A DNA stretch of 64,000 bases from Gnetum montanum (GCA_015680685.1 MNCI01036287.1:119392-183391), one strand, 5' to 3'; positions 23,281 to 35,239 are shown, numbered from the stretch's first letter. Numbers and translations are program-made. Notes: generated by a model from the letters alone, not told the origin.

Positions 23281-26200
23281 ATCTAGAGGTGTGCACAAAT
23301 TCTACCCTCTAAGTGTGGACATACTAAAGTTTTGAAACCACATAAAATTTGGTGTGCTCTTATTGTTGGTGCAATTTTATTAGGGAATTTATTCAAACCT
23401 CCTTCTAAGTTATTAATCCACATGAGTTTGATACCATGTAGAGGAATAACATAGATAGAATTAAAAATTATGATGGATGGTAATAAACCACATAAAGAAG
23501 CACAATCATGAGATTTAGATGAGTGCCTTGAGCTTGGTTTCTGGTATCCCATCCTTAAGGCTATCACCCAAATCTTTCCACTTATTTACTATCAAGTAAG
23601 ATGACTTGCACTACTAGATAATGTTAGCTTATCAACCAAGCTATCCTCTTGGAACAACATTAAAAGTAAGAATTCCCCATCACTTATGATGTTAACTTCC
23701 CAAGTGCTATGTATTAGGTCCAAATCTTGAAGCTATTTCTTAAAGGATAACCCTCCAAACTAGGTAGGATCTAGAACATACAAATGAAAAATTCATAAGT
23801 TGTAGCCTTAGCTCGAAGGTTAGATCCCACCTAACGTGCTCATATGTCATAAAATCTGAAAATTACTATTCCTAAGTTTTCCTACAAGACCAAATCATAG
23901 ATGATAGAATAGCTTCAAGAACCACATAGCCTCATGTGCAATCATATTTTGTACCCTCTCAAACATGAAAAGACATTGATAATTGATAGTTACACAAGAC
24001 AAGACTTAATAAGAACTAATCATAGTATTGAATAATCTTGATAGAAATCATAACAATTATTCTTTAAATATAACTACCATCCTCATTTCTAGAGAGAAGT
24101 AAACTAATGTAACAAGCCATAAATCTTAAATGATTGTATAAGTAAAGAAATAACAAATACTTGAAGAGAATCCCTTGATCCATACTAAGCTAAGAAAAGA
24201 AACCTTAGTGTAATAGTGCAGAAAGGAGGATGGCATCTCAACATGCACTAAACTCATCCTTTAGAGATGCCTAAAATGTTTTACAACCTTGCTTTATGAG
24301 TTTGAAAATAGAGTTAAATCACAAACCAAGAATAATAGAACCTAAAAGGCATTTTACCTACTAGCTATCTAAACTTTTAGAATTATGCTCTAGTCATTAA
24401 GTCTTCTCTCCTATTCTTATTAAATGTTGTAGAGCACTCATTTCAAGGTTGAGATGATACAAGAGTCATGAAGTAAAAAATATAACAATGATTCTTGATA
24501 TTAAATCTTCAAAACAATAAACACTAGTAATGAAGTTCTCTAGGGCATTCATTCAAAGAATGAGCTTACCCACCAATACTATGTGCTCATTAAAAAAATA
24601 AGCTTATTCTTTTGCCTTTACTACTTTTACTTAAGGTGTTGCAAATTAAAGCAATTAACTTACATATCATTTTTTCTGAGTCTTGGACTAAGATTAAGAA
24701 TTATTCAAATTTTTCTTAATTCTAGTTTTCTCTATTTAATGCTACAGCATGAATATCCACACACTTGAACTCGAGCTATCTTATATGTATGCTTATTCTT
24801 TAAATCATATTATTTTCCAATGTCATGCATTCATGAATTCACTTACCCTTTAGTCTCAAGGCCATTACTTGAGACACTTGAGAACCTAAACCTACATTGA
24901 ATAAAAGAATTTAATTATGCAAATGTATTTGGCCAAGAAGAAAGTAATGTTTATGCAACCATAGTATCATTTTTTCTAACTACCAAGTGATCACTCATAA
25001 TTACCAAGCCTGGTCAACTCTTATGGGAAGCTTAAGAGTATTTGATTATTCTATTCTATTATGTTAAAATATGAAACATTTCCTCATTCTCTAAATACTC
25101 TTATTATTCATTCCTATAGATAGTTGTCTTACTCTAGCCATGAACAATTTTCCTAAATAAAAAATGAAACCTTCACTTGCACTTCCTTGCTATAAGATAA
25201 TAGTCAAGTCACATATAAGTAGTTTCATAAAAAATTGTAACTACATGTGGCTATGTCTACCAAATTTAGTGCACTCATTCAAATAATGTACTTATTGCAA
25301 CCTTTTCCCTCCAACTTCTTGAACACAAAAGTTAGAGCCTCAATAACTACAGTATGAGCATGTAAGTTATAGCTCCAATATGAGCATACAAGTTGAAGGT
25401 AAGATAACATAATCCATGTAGCTTCTTTGAATCCTTCCTCTATTGGTATTTTGAAAGAATCAAGATATGGATTAAGTGAAAAGAATGGTACCTTTAATCT
25501 TAATTGATTCTTGAGTACTATAATATAACATATAAGATACATATTTGGAGAGTGCAAGGGAAACTTTAGTTCTTAGAATAGGACACCTGCTAGCTTGGGC
25601 ATTCATTTGCTTAAAATATCTCTTTAAGAAACATATTTATTAATGTCCACTAGGAGTTTGGAATAAGTTCTTGAGAAGACCATAGATATAGAAAATAGTA
25701 GTGTCCAATGCATTCAATACAAAAAGAAGAGAAAAGTAAAATGTCCATAACTAGAATCTCTAGAAATGAAGTTACTTGTATCAATGACATAATTATTACT
25801 TTATAACAAGACAACTAAAATAAGAAACAAGTAGTGAAACTATGTTAGTAGATAATTAAGTCTCATTTTGTAAATGTAACTCATCTTCTATGATGATAAA
25901 TCCTTCTGTTATCTCACCATGATTCGAGTTTCTACTAAAGAATAAAATGAGCACAAGAAAATAGATCTTAATGAAAGTGAATCTATAAAATGAATCATGT
26001 TAAAATTATTCTAGAAATGCAAATCATATTTCTTAGTATGGATATAAAGCCACTAAAAACTATATATGTAAACTAATCCATTGACTACAATGAGAATTAT
26101 TTGTATTCTTTGATAAAACAATATTGTGAACTATTTTATCATAAAACCTATTGCATCAATAGCTAGCCAATCATAAAATAGATAGTTCAACTTAATGGAA

Positions 26201-26850
26201 GATAAGAAGAGTCACATAAGGTGATAAATGGTCACTACCTAATTAGTGAAATCTTATTTATAAGTAGTCAAGATTAATGATTATGGTTAACAAATAGTTA
26301 TTTCTCTATCAAATGCTAATAGGCTAGAAAGAATCATATATTATGTTCCTTTCTCTACATGTCCCTTTGAGCTCAAGTAGTAGGAGGTAGTTCCTTTCTC
26401 TAGAAAGGCAACAACTAGTAGGAGATAGTTCCTATCAATGTTAATGAGAGAGATGATGCATACTATTGAGTTTGAATTTATGTTACTTTAATAATATCGA
26501 TAATAGAATTAACAGTAGAAGGTGATGACACTAGTGCATGGGCCTAGTTCTTCTAAATATTAGTCAATTGAGAGCTTACTTGAATAGGTAAATTTCATAC
26601 TACTTATATTGGTTGGTGGGATCTATTACCAATTCTAGTATTCAATGTGGATCATTTCTTATTTATATATAATAACTATCATGGGAGAAGAAAGGCCAGG
26701 ATGCTTACTTTTATTAATAGAATGCACACAAATAGATTGTCTTTCCTTATTAAAAATTAAGTAATACATTAATAATTATCTACAATTTCATGTACCTTAT
26801 ATACTCAAGCCATAGGTGGCATACTCTCCTATAATGGAATTCTTACCCCT
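23281..26850. other. No gene recognised
   Basis: 3.5 kb of AT-rich DNA with many stops in all frames. Short frames at 23283-23567 and 25279-25557 (minus) show no known motif. It is probably very old repeat sequence. Confidence 0.4.
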
Positions 26851-27627
26851 TGATGAGCCGTGATATCACATACGTAATATCGCAGCCCACCGTCATGTCT
26901 ATAAATAAGAGGCGGCTTTCCCTTGTTCAATCATCTAGATTTAGACCCTTAGCCAAAATATAGCAGTTTTACCATTCCAGAGTTAGAATAATTTCCATGT
27001 TCCTGTAGTAGGAGTCCTAAAGTGAACGAATCTTTATTCGAGCAAATTGTACCCGAGCATACATTTATGTACGGCAATAAAGACAAACTTTTTGATAAAC
27101 CTTGCAGCATATGGACTAAGCTAAATAGTATTTAATTATTGTTAAATACTTAAATACTTTCTTAAATAATTAATCTCTTTTAACCCTTCACTCTCCCAGT
27201 TAAGTGCATTCAGTATGACCACTTCGAGCATGTGTGTAACGCTTAGTAACCCAGTAACAAGTAGCGTTTGGTAATCCTAGCATTGTTGCACTGGTTCAGG
27301 GTGTGTGTAGCAAGTGGGAATGGATACTGGTGCTAGGAAAATTAGAACTTGGTTAGTAAATAGTTAATGTAAGTTAGTCATTTAGTTCTCTTCACCTTTC
27401 CCTACTAGCATAGGCGTTAAAAAGATAAAAGTTATAAAAATCACATACCTCAAACTTACTTAACCATATAACTATGACAATATAAGTAAGTTTGGGGGGA
27501 CAATGATTGATTAACCTTAAGTGTTCCATTAAGGTGTATAAGAACTTAGTCCTTGGAGTTCAATCGGATCATGCGTGAGACTCTCATATTCGTATGGTTG
27601 AGTGTAGGGGTACCTTGCCACTCATCA
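26851..27627 (+). repeat. 5' LTR of E2 (777 bp)
   Basis: It starts TGATGAGCCGTGATATCAC and ends TTGCCACTCATCA. It is a single-unit LTR. U3 has GTGATATCAC and ATATCGC words at 26860-26884 and the TATA box at 26900-26907. Confidence 0.88.
26900..26907 (+). promoter_or_regulatory. TATA box in E2 5' LTR
   Basis: TATAAATA followed by AGAGGCGGCTTTCCC, the same core as in all clan LTRs. It lies 16 bases after the last ATATCGC motif. Confidence 0.65.
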
Positions 27628-27628
27628 T

Positions 27629-27646
27629 TGGCACTGTTGCTGAGGA
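27629..27646 (+). promoter_or_regulatory. Primer-binding site, tRNA-Asp type
   Basis: TGGCACTGTTGCTGAGGA matches 14 of 18 bases of the plant tRNA-Asp complement. All four changes are transitions at CpG-type sites or beside them. Confidence 0.8.
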
Positions 27647-27773
27647 CTTAGTTGTTTGTGTGCTACGTAGAACATAGGAAATCATCCACATCATTACAAA
27701 GCTAGAATGAACCCTTGGGATTGATCAAAAGAAAAATAAGATAACGGTAAATGGCACATCGAATAAGACAAAA

Positions 27774-30108
27774 ATATCTTCTTCTTCGCACAAAAGCACT
27801 TCATCGCCCAGGACCAACACAAGAAATAGTCGATGGCACAACATAAGTAACCAAGATCCGCCAATTCCTCAATAATTCCATGTGGTATATATTCATCATG
27901 ATGAATATGTACTCAACTTTACCTTTATTCTCCATCAAGATGAAAAACTACATTGGAGAGACCTGGAGGGTAACATAGTATTGCCTCCAGACCAAGCAAT
28001 CCCCAACATGCTCCTTTGTGCTCTTGCATGAATAGGCATGTCACAGTTATATGTGAAATATGTTGCATGCAAGCACCCTGCAAGGGACTACCATTCCATA
28101 GAAGCACAACATCAACGGTACTTGCAACAGGAGAGATACTATACATCGTTGAAGGGCAAAGGACCCCATAACACTCCATCTGTCTTAAGCAAAATTAAGG
28201 GTGGTGAACCTATTTCAATAGGTTCTCCACAAAACGATGTTCTCCCTCCTAACGATGGTGAGGAGGTGATGTATCAGAATCGTCACTCTATGATTCACAA
28301 TCCTAGTTCTAATCCCCATGAACATCAAGTGTTCAACGAGGAAACACAAACACATGATAAGGGTAGGCAATTTGATCATCATTACGATTGGGGTTGAGAC
28401 CACCGAAGAGAAGGTAGGAAGCATCATCATGGTGATGGTTCTCCTTCTTCTTCCCCTTCATCATCACATTCAGCCTCTCCTTTAGTATTAGGATGTAGTC
28501 ATAAGGAACCTTACCATGAGGATAAGGGTAAACAGAGTGAGAAACCTCAACGAGAGAGTCGAAAGTGAGGATGAGGGCACTCTATAGAATCACGACATGG
28601 AAGAAGGGAGAGTAGGGAACCATGTATACATCATAGACGCTATGAAATAAATGACCATGAAGAACCCCTACTTGGAACTCGAAGCATGTTTGACATCATA
28701 GAGGCTGTTAGAATTCCTACAAGGCACCAAAAAGATAGCAGGATCAAGAGATTAGACATGAATAACATCCCATGATTTGAGGGGGATACAACGCTAATCC
28801 TCAAAATCACTTACAAGAATTTCATGATGCATGTGCCTTGTAGAACATTGAGAATGAATGGCAAAAGCTAAATGTTCCCAAGGATACTAGTAAAAGAAGC
28901 AGAAAGCTGGTATCGGTCCTTAGAACCAGAATCCATTCGAAGGTGGTGTATGATGCTAGAACTATTCAACGATAAGTATCAAATGTACTCTCAAGTGTCC
29001 AACCTACAAAACAATCCAAGGATGGAAGTAGGGAACTCATGAACCCTTGGATGCTATCATGGGCCAATACTATGCACTGTTACATCGTTGCCCGAGCCAT
29101 GGTTACTCACAACAGGATCAACTACACCATCTCGTAGATGGACTTAGGCATGAAACTAGGAGAACCCTTGGAACATATGCCCAAGGGAGTTTATCAGAGC
29201 TTAGGTCCCATCAAATCCATAGATTTCTGGAGCAAGTAGCCAAGGAAGAAGGAGAGCTACATAAGAGAGAAAGTGCGGAAGAGTACAATCGCAATCCTTC
29301 CCTCCAAAAAAGGGGAGTGAGATTCTGTGAGGAGGAGGAAGAGTCACCACTCAAAGAGATGGTAAATAGGAAAACCTTTCTGCTCCAAAAATTGACAATA
29401 GAAGTGTTAAAAAAGGTAGACCAAATGTGGAACTCCTTAGATAGTAGATTTAAAATCGTTCTCAAAATCGTAGAGGAGTTTAAGGAGCGAGGTAGTGACT
29501 ATGATAAAAAGAAAAAGAGGGATTTGGACCATGGACATAACAAAGGTAAGGGTAAAATGGCTATCACCAAAGAGGTTGTGGATTCTGATACAGAAAATGA
29601 TGATGGATGTGAGATATGCCAATATGACCATCCTAAGGGATGTTGTCCAATAATCTCACATCTACAAGAGTTTGGGGTGTATCCACTTAACCCATGACTT
29701 AACAAACAGTAAGCACCCTGAAGGTTACCTTATCCCCAAGGTAACCCAAGGTAGTTCCACCAATCCTTAACGTATTATCCAAGTGGAACTCCGCCACAAC
29801 CTATTGAGAAACACCAACAGTGGCAATACCCATAGTCATGGGGGATTCCACCACCAAGGCAACAATACCCTTACCAGCAAGCATATCCATATGGCTATTA
29901 TGTGCAGTAGCCAATCTCTCCACATGACTCTATTGGTCACATGACATCACAACATCACTACCAATCTCAGGAGTATTATAGGACTCCTTCTCCTGGGAAA
30001 GACACACCACATACATACCATCCTCCAAATCCATCCGTAACTCTCATACCAATAGCTCCATTACCACCCATTCCAGTAATGCAAGGAGAACTTCCCACTC
30101 AACCGTAG
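27774..30108 (+). pseudogene. gag: gag of E2 with an extra N-terminal region
   Basis: The start codon position is now ATA at 27774 (E4 keeps ATG). The first about 130 codons (DEYVLNFTFI, RDLEGNIVLPPDQAIPNML, YVKYVACKHPARDYHSIEA) are shared only with E4 and match no family I know. Next come GSPQNDVLPPNDGEE (28225-28265), a His/Arg/Asp-rich region and DHEEPLLGTRSMFDIIEAV (28650-28705). The Gag core follows in shifted frames: WYRSLEPESIRRW, then DAIMGQYYALLHRCPSHGYS (29050-29108) and HLVDGLRHETRRTLGTYAQG. A 216-codon open stretch runs 29047-29697. It ends with the zinc knuckle CEICQYDHPKGCC (29611-29648), CX2CX3HX4C. The Pro/Tyr tail has YPYGYYVQ, HHYQSQEYYRTP and HTYHPPNP (29875-30040). The frame stops at TAG 30106-30108, a site also TAG in E4. 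Confidence 0.82.
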
Positions 30109-30289
30109 TAATGCAATGCTACAAGGGTCATAAACCTTCAACATGTTACTGGTTCTAACTTCCATACAAAGAGAAGACCTTTCTTCAGAACCAACAACCC
30201 AAACAAGCTCTCACAACCACAAGCAGTTGAGCCTCTGAATGCTTCTCTATCAAATAATTCTTCAAATCTCCCTTCAAATCAAAAATAGA

Positions 30290-32570
30290 GCTCAACGCAC
30301 ATGGTTATGTTAACACATTTCATCACTAACTGGATCAAGAAGGGCCACCTTCCTAAGAAATTCTCTAATCCTAGAAGTCCTTTAATTTATCTCCAAGTCA
30401 CTGGGAATGAACCATGTAAAGCTCTTCTAGACTCAGGTTTTGAAGTCAACTTAATATCACAAGAGATATATAAAGCCTAGAACCTACCTCCACTAAAGAA
30501 TAGAAATATTCACTTAGAGCTGGTTGACCAGTCCATCACTGTTCCCTTGGAACAGGTGGAGGACATTGAAATGAAGAAAAACGTCAGTTGCTGGAAATAC
30601 TGACAAAAATCTGTGGTACATAGTTCTAACCCCAGATCCGTGCAAGGACCGTGCTGGAGAAAATGAATCTGAGGTGCCCTAAATGGTCTTGTCGATCAGA
30701 CAGAGACTTATTTAATTAGTAAAAGGCTTGGTAATAATTTCGATGGCGAAATGCAGATTCTTTATAAAGCAATGTAATGTTGTTACCCTGAAAGTAATTG
30801 AAGATAATGCAAACGATTTAGGTAAGATTTCCAAATCTATCTAACTAGGATGCAAGAGATCAGATTTGACAGATAATATGATCACAAGATCTAAGATTTA
30901 ATTTATGAAAACAATATGTTTGATACAATGAATTCAAGCGGACTTTGGTTTGGACGAAGCATATGCCAGTGACAAGAAAGTTATACAAAGATGAAACAAG
31001 CGAGGATCAATCTACCTTGATCTAGCCAATCTGGGTGCAAGGAAGTCAAATCCATGGGAGAATATCTGGTAGCCAATTTTTTCTGATCAAGAATTCTTGT
31101 CAATCACTTCCAACGTTCTCACGATCGCTGATTCTCCTTTGCTCTTTTTCTAGTCTTGAAAGAAAAATTTTTCCAACCCTTTGATCTTCATCAATTGGAG
31201 CATTTATAAGGTTAAGGTCAGAAGGGAAACATGGTTTAAGTGACACATGTCCTACACTCATAAAATGTCGTTGACTCAATGTGTTGTCATTGAAGCTTAT
31301 GATGCTATGCTACGTAGCGCGTCATAAACTACCCTTGTGCAGGCTTTGGTAACAAACTGTCCTTTGATTACGCTGTAATACGTTGGAGAGCGTATTGTGG
31401 CATATGATGTGCTTGTCGTTACTTGAATTATGCTGCATTACACTAAATTACGCATCATAGCATAATTCAGCGTAAAATAACGAAACTGCAAAATTTAAAG
31501 TGTTGTTCTTTCACTTCCTCTGTTTCTATCCTTTTCAGGGTTTTTACTACACTACGCTACGTAAAGCAGCGTAATGGGCCCCTTAACTAGGAAAGAAAAC
31601 TCGCTGAGATGCATGTTATACTGCAAATTGTTGCTTAGGACTTGAGATTTTTGTCGAGTTGTCAAAATCTTGTATGCTTTCCATCCTTGATGCTACGGTG
31701 GGCTATCTTTGATATTACGCTACACAATGTGATGTTATGCTATGTAGCATAATACAGCATAAGTTGCCAAAAATTAAGATTTTTGAAAAAGATAACTTGC
31801 AAAGTTGGAAGCTTGGCCACCATGCATCCATCGCTTTGCTCCATCCTCTAGAATTCACTTGTGCTGTGCTGCGTAGCGTGGTAGGATAGACCTTCGACTA
31901 AAAAGGAACTTGTCGCACCGCACCTTGTTGCAACCCTTTGTCTGAGTTACCAGCTTTTTTGCTAAACTATCGAGGCCTCGAAATTTTCACAGTGTTTCAA
32001 ACATTATCACCACTGTGTGTGGTTGGTCATACATAGCTAATTTCCTAGTGATATAAGTAAACAATGACAAAGGGGACTTCCCAATAATAATGGGAAGGGT
32101 ATGGCTAAGTACCATAAATGCATGCCTAGGAATCCATGATCTTTCCTTGGAAATATCTAGGGTAAAAAATTTTGGAAAGTTCAAGAGGAAGAAAGTTCCA
32201 TGCATCACATATAGTGATATAGGGTGTGATTACGTATAGGAATGCTTAACATTTCCTACATGCAACTGGTGTGCACAAGAAATTAACATACAAAAGTTCC
32301 TATATGTAGCAACCAGACAACAAAAAGACACCTCGTGGTTGATAGTTGATCCAAAGAGCAACTTACCAACATACATGGAGCTAACTGGGGGAACAACTTG
32401 TGCTCATGTTGAAAGCATAGATACATTGGAGTAAGAGCGTCGCCAACTTCCAACCCTTAACCTACAGACATAAATTGGGAGAAGTTGGACACTTCTAAAG
32501 AATTCAAACAAATGCTCATTATTTCAAATATCTCCCTTTCAATTCAGTCATGGGGGATATGGCCACCTAT
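30290..32570 (+). pseudogene. Retropepsin-type protease and C-terminal extension of E2, interrupted
   Basis: Aspartic protease that would cleave the Gag polyprotein. The first half reads WIKKGHLPKKF, PRSPLIYLQVTG and the active-site box ALLDSGFEVNLIS (30419-30460), then LELVDQSITVPLEQVED, ending at 30566. A 1433-bp solo LTR interrupts it. The second half resumes near 32005 with NFLVIYVNNDKGDFPIIMGR and WLSTINA (32035-32130). The active box has DSG where retropepsins have D(S/T)G. After the protease, some 110 residues are also kept in E4, with the motifs FLYVATRQ, IDTLExERRQLPTLNLQT and HGGYGHLC. A stop follows and no RT begins. Stops at 30470 and elsewhere show that it is inactive even without the insert. 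Confidence 0.8.
30567..31999 (+). mobile_element. Solo LTR inserted in the E2 protease
   Basis: The E4 protease is continuous across this point, so the 1433-bp insert is well defined. It starts TGAAATGAAG and ends AGTGTTTCA, giving TG...CA ends. It is flanked by GACAT (30562-30566) and AACAT (32000-32004), a 5-bp duplication with one mismatch. There is no coding content and no internal region, hence a solo LTR. The orientation is not certain. GCTACGTAGC-type palindromes and GCGTAAT words recur at 31309, 31370-31470, 31552-31580, 31720-31765 and 31868. Confidence 0.7.
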
Positions 32571-34430
32571 GCTAATCAATCAAGGTCCATAGTTCCTTTT
32601 AAGTTTTTGTTTTACAAATTTATTTAACTTTTCTTGTTTTTTTTTTTTTGCAACATCATTTATACTCTTTTATTTATTTGTGTGTTTGTTTGATTTTTTT
32701 TAAGGTTTTTTACCTAATAAGTGCTCTTGATGATGGTATGAACTATATTCCATTGATTGCTAATGTTTGGTGTTCACCTTTGAGTTATGATGTTGATACT
32801 AAGGTATGGTTCTTTTGATATAACAGGCAATGAGACCACATCATCCATGCATTCATAAATTTCTATGGTCTCTCTTGGCTTGGAACTATATAGTCCCTTT
32901 CTTAATAATAAGAACTATCAACGAATCAGTGAATGGGCATTTCTCAAACTAAGGAAGGACTCAAGGATTGAAAAGGGTGTAACTTTAAGTGGATTTGATG
33001 CATTGGTGCTGGCCATTCTCTTGGATGCTTGGATGTTTTCTTCCTAAGTTTTCCTTACCATTCTGACGTTGCTCCATTATCAAGAAGCTGAGCTAATAAA
33101 AATAATAAGTCTTTGCATGATGTGGTTCTCACACAAAAAAAAAAGCAAAAAAAATACTGAGAATTCAAAGCACATCCCTTAGATGAAATAATCATTTGGG
33201 CTACAAGCACTAGTTATGGAACTAAATAAGCATGTTCCCTCTAACTAAGGCCCTTCTCACTCCCTACATTCTCCTTTTTCATTTCATCGGAATGGTGGTG
33301 ACTCTTTGGTGGAAGCATTCTTGTTACTTCAAGCGGATGGATTGGCCGAATGTATTAATGCGAAGTCACTGGATGTGGCTTGTTTGCAACTAGATTTGGA
33401 ATGAGATCTACTAAGTCACATTAACTATTAATACACCAAGGGATGTACACCACCTTATTCTTGGGACTCCATTCCATTCTCTTCCTTCCATCCTTCTTTC
33501 TCCATTTTCATCTCATTGCCGATTATATCAATAGTCCATATTTTTGTTGATGCATTATTTTCTTTTTGGTAAATTCTTGTGGTTAAGACTGTAACTCTTG
33601 CTCCCAAATGACATTTCTAGAGCCTATGGACTCTTTGAATGTGGGATTTCCAGGGCATTAAGGGCATCAGCCTACTTTGGGGAGGACCCACTAGCATTCT
33701 TATTTGGTGCATCAGTTAATTTCTTTCCCTTAAACATTTCCACAATTAATATTTATTTTGTTCATCTCCATCTCTAACATCCATTTTAATTGGCGTTTCT
33801 GCTGTTCCCTTTTCTCCATCTTTTTTATTCCTTATCTTTTTCCATTCTCTTGCTACTAGAGGTTTGCTCTCAGTCATGGGGGTCCTGGTCCAATTTTTTT
33901 GATTTTCTCTTAATCCCTACACCTCGAGTAGTCACCAGTGTTATATCTCCAAAATCTGCATTAGCCATATCACAACTTAGCCAATGGACCTTACACTCAG
34001 GCCAGGTATCAATTACATTATGATTCACTTACCCTTGCTAATATAAGACTGTGTTGTGTGTGCAGATGGAAATCATACAACCATGGATTGGATCTAGAGG
34101 GAACACTTGGAATGAACTAGTGCTATAGTAGTCATGCAAGGAACGCAATCAATGGTGTGCTTATGGATGGACAATGAAAAATGCAATCTTGGCGTCGATA
34201 GCAACAAACTTCTTCCATTCTCTCTCTTCTCTCTTCTCTCTCAACTGCAAAATAAGGCTGGATGTCAAATGTGTATAGTGTTCACTCTTATTGCCATGAA
34301 CACTAATTTTGTCATGTATTGTAATGATGATCTGTTCACATGTCACCCCATTCACCATTTGTATTATTCAAGTCAATAATCCCATACCTTCCCAATATTT
34401 TATAGGGAACTCGAGGATGAGTTTTCTTTT
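32571..34430 (+). other. Conserved non-coding 3' region of E2
   Basis: Homologous to the 3' regions of E1, E3 and E4. It contains the conserved block at 33155-33255 and exact AGTCATGGGGG at 32546-32556 and 33872-33882. Just before the polypurine tract is GGAACTCGAGGATGAG, a remnant resembling the CTCGAGGACGAG sequence that commonly precedes the tract in plant Ty3/gypsy elements. Short plus-strand frames at 33790 and 34134 are not conserved in the other copies. Confidence 0.65.
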
Positions 34431-34443
34431 AGTCATGGGGGTA
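34431..34443 (+). promoter_or_regulatory. Polypurine tract of E2
   Basis: AGTCATGGGGGTA ends directly at the 3' LTR start TGATGAG. The same motif is in the same place in E1 and E4. Confidence 0.75.
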
Positions 34444-35239
34444 TGATGAGCTGTGATATCGTGTCAACCCCTACGATATCACGTATGCAATATCATAGCC
34501 TACCATCATATCTATAAATAAGAGGTGGCTTTCCCTTATTCAATCATCTAGATTTAGACCCTTAGCCAAATTATAGCAGTTTTACCATTCCAGAGTTAGA
34601 ATAATTTCCATGTGCCCATAGTAGGAGTCCTAAAGTGAACGGATCTTTATTCCAGAAAATTGTACTTGACCACACATTTGTGTACGACAATAAAGAAGAA
34701 CTTTCCAATAAACCTTGCAGCATATGGACTAAGCTAAATAGGATTTAATTATTGTTAATGCTTAAATGTTTTCCTAGATAATTAATATCTCTCAACCCTT
34801 GACTCTCCTAGTTAAGTGCATTCAGTACGACCACTTTGAGCACGTGTGTAATGCTTGGTAACCTAGTAACGAGTAGCATTTGGTAATCCCAATAGTGTTG
34901 CACTAGTTTAGGGTGTGTGTAGCAAGTGGGAATAGATACTAGTGCTAGGAAAATTAGAACTTAGTTAGTGAATAGTTAATGTAAGTTAGTCATTTAGTTC
35001 TCTTCACCTTTCCCTACTAGCATAGGCGTTAAAAAGATAAAAGTTATAAAAATCACATACCTCAAACTTACTTAACCATACAACTGTGACAATACAAGTA
35101 AGTTTGGGAGGAAAATGATTAATTAACCTTAAGTGTTCCATTAAGGTGCGTAAGCACTTAGTCCTTGGAGTTTGGCCAAATCATGCATGAGATGCTCGTA
35201 TTCGTATGGTTGAGTGTAGGGGTATCTTTTCACTCATCA
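34444..35239 (+). repeat. 3' LTR of E2 (796 bp)
   Basis: It matches 26851-27627 throughout, with a longer GATATCG cluster at 34454-34495 (GTGATATCG, ACGATATCACG, CAATATC). TATAAATA is at 34513-34520. It ends TTTTCACTCATCA. Confidence 0.88.

Larger units (their letters stand above)
26851..35239 (+). mobile_element. E2: gag-protease LTR retrotransposon, split by a solo LTR
   Basis: Plus-strand element of 8.4 kb, about 6.95 kb without the insertion at 30567-31999. The 5' LTR is 26851-27627, the primer site 27629-27646, gag 27774-30108 and the protease 30290-30566 plus 32005-32230. A C-terminal extension runs to about 32570, then non-coding DNA to the polypurine tract at 34431-34443, then the 3' LTR 34444-35239. 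Both LTRs run TGATGAG to CTCATCA. CCCCT before and TCCCT after form a 5-bp target duplication with one mismatch. No RT, RNase H or integrase lies anywhere between the LTRs. Confidence 0.88.

Noticed and set aside
23283-23567. 94-codon minus-strand frame
   Set aside because: No known motif, no neighbours to support it and no second copy; could be chance in old DNA.
31987-32208. Minus-strand frame of 73 codons
   Set aside because: Antisense shadow of the second half of the E2 protease; the same shadow appears opposite the E4 protease.
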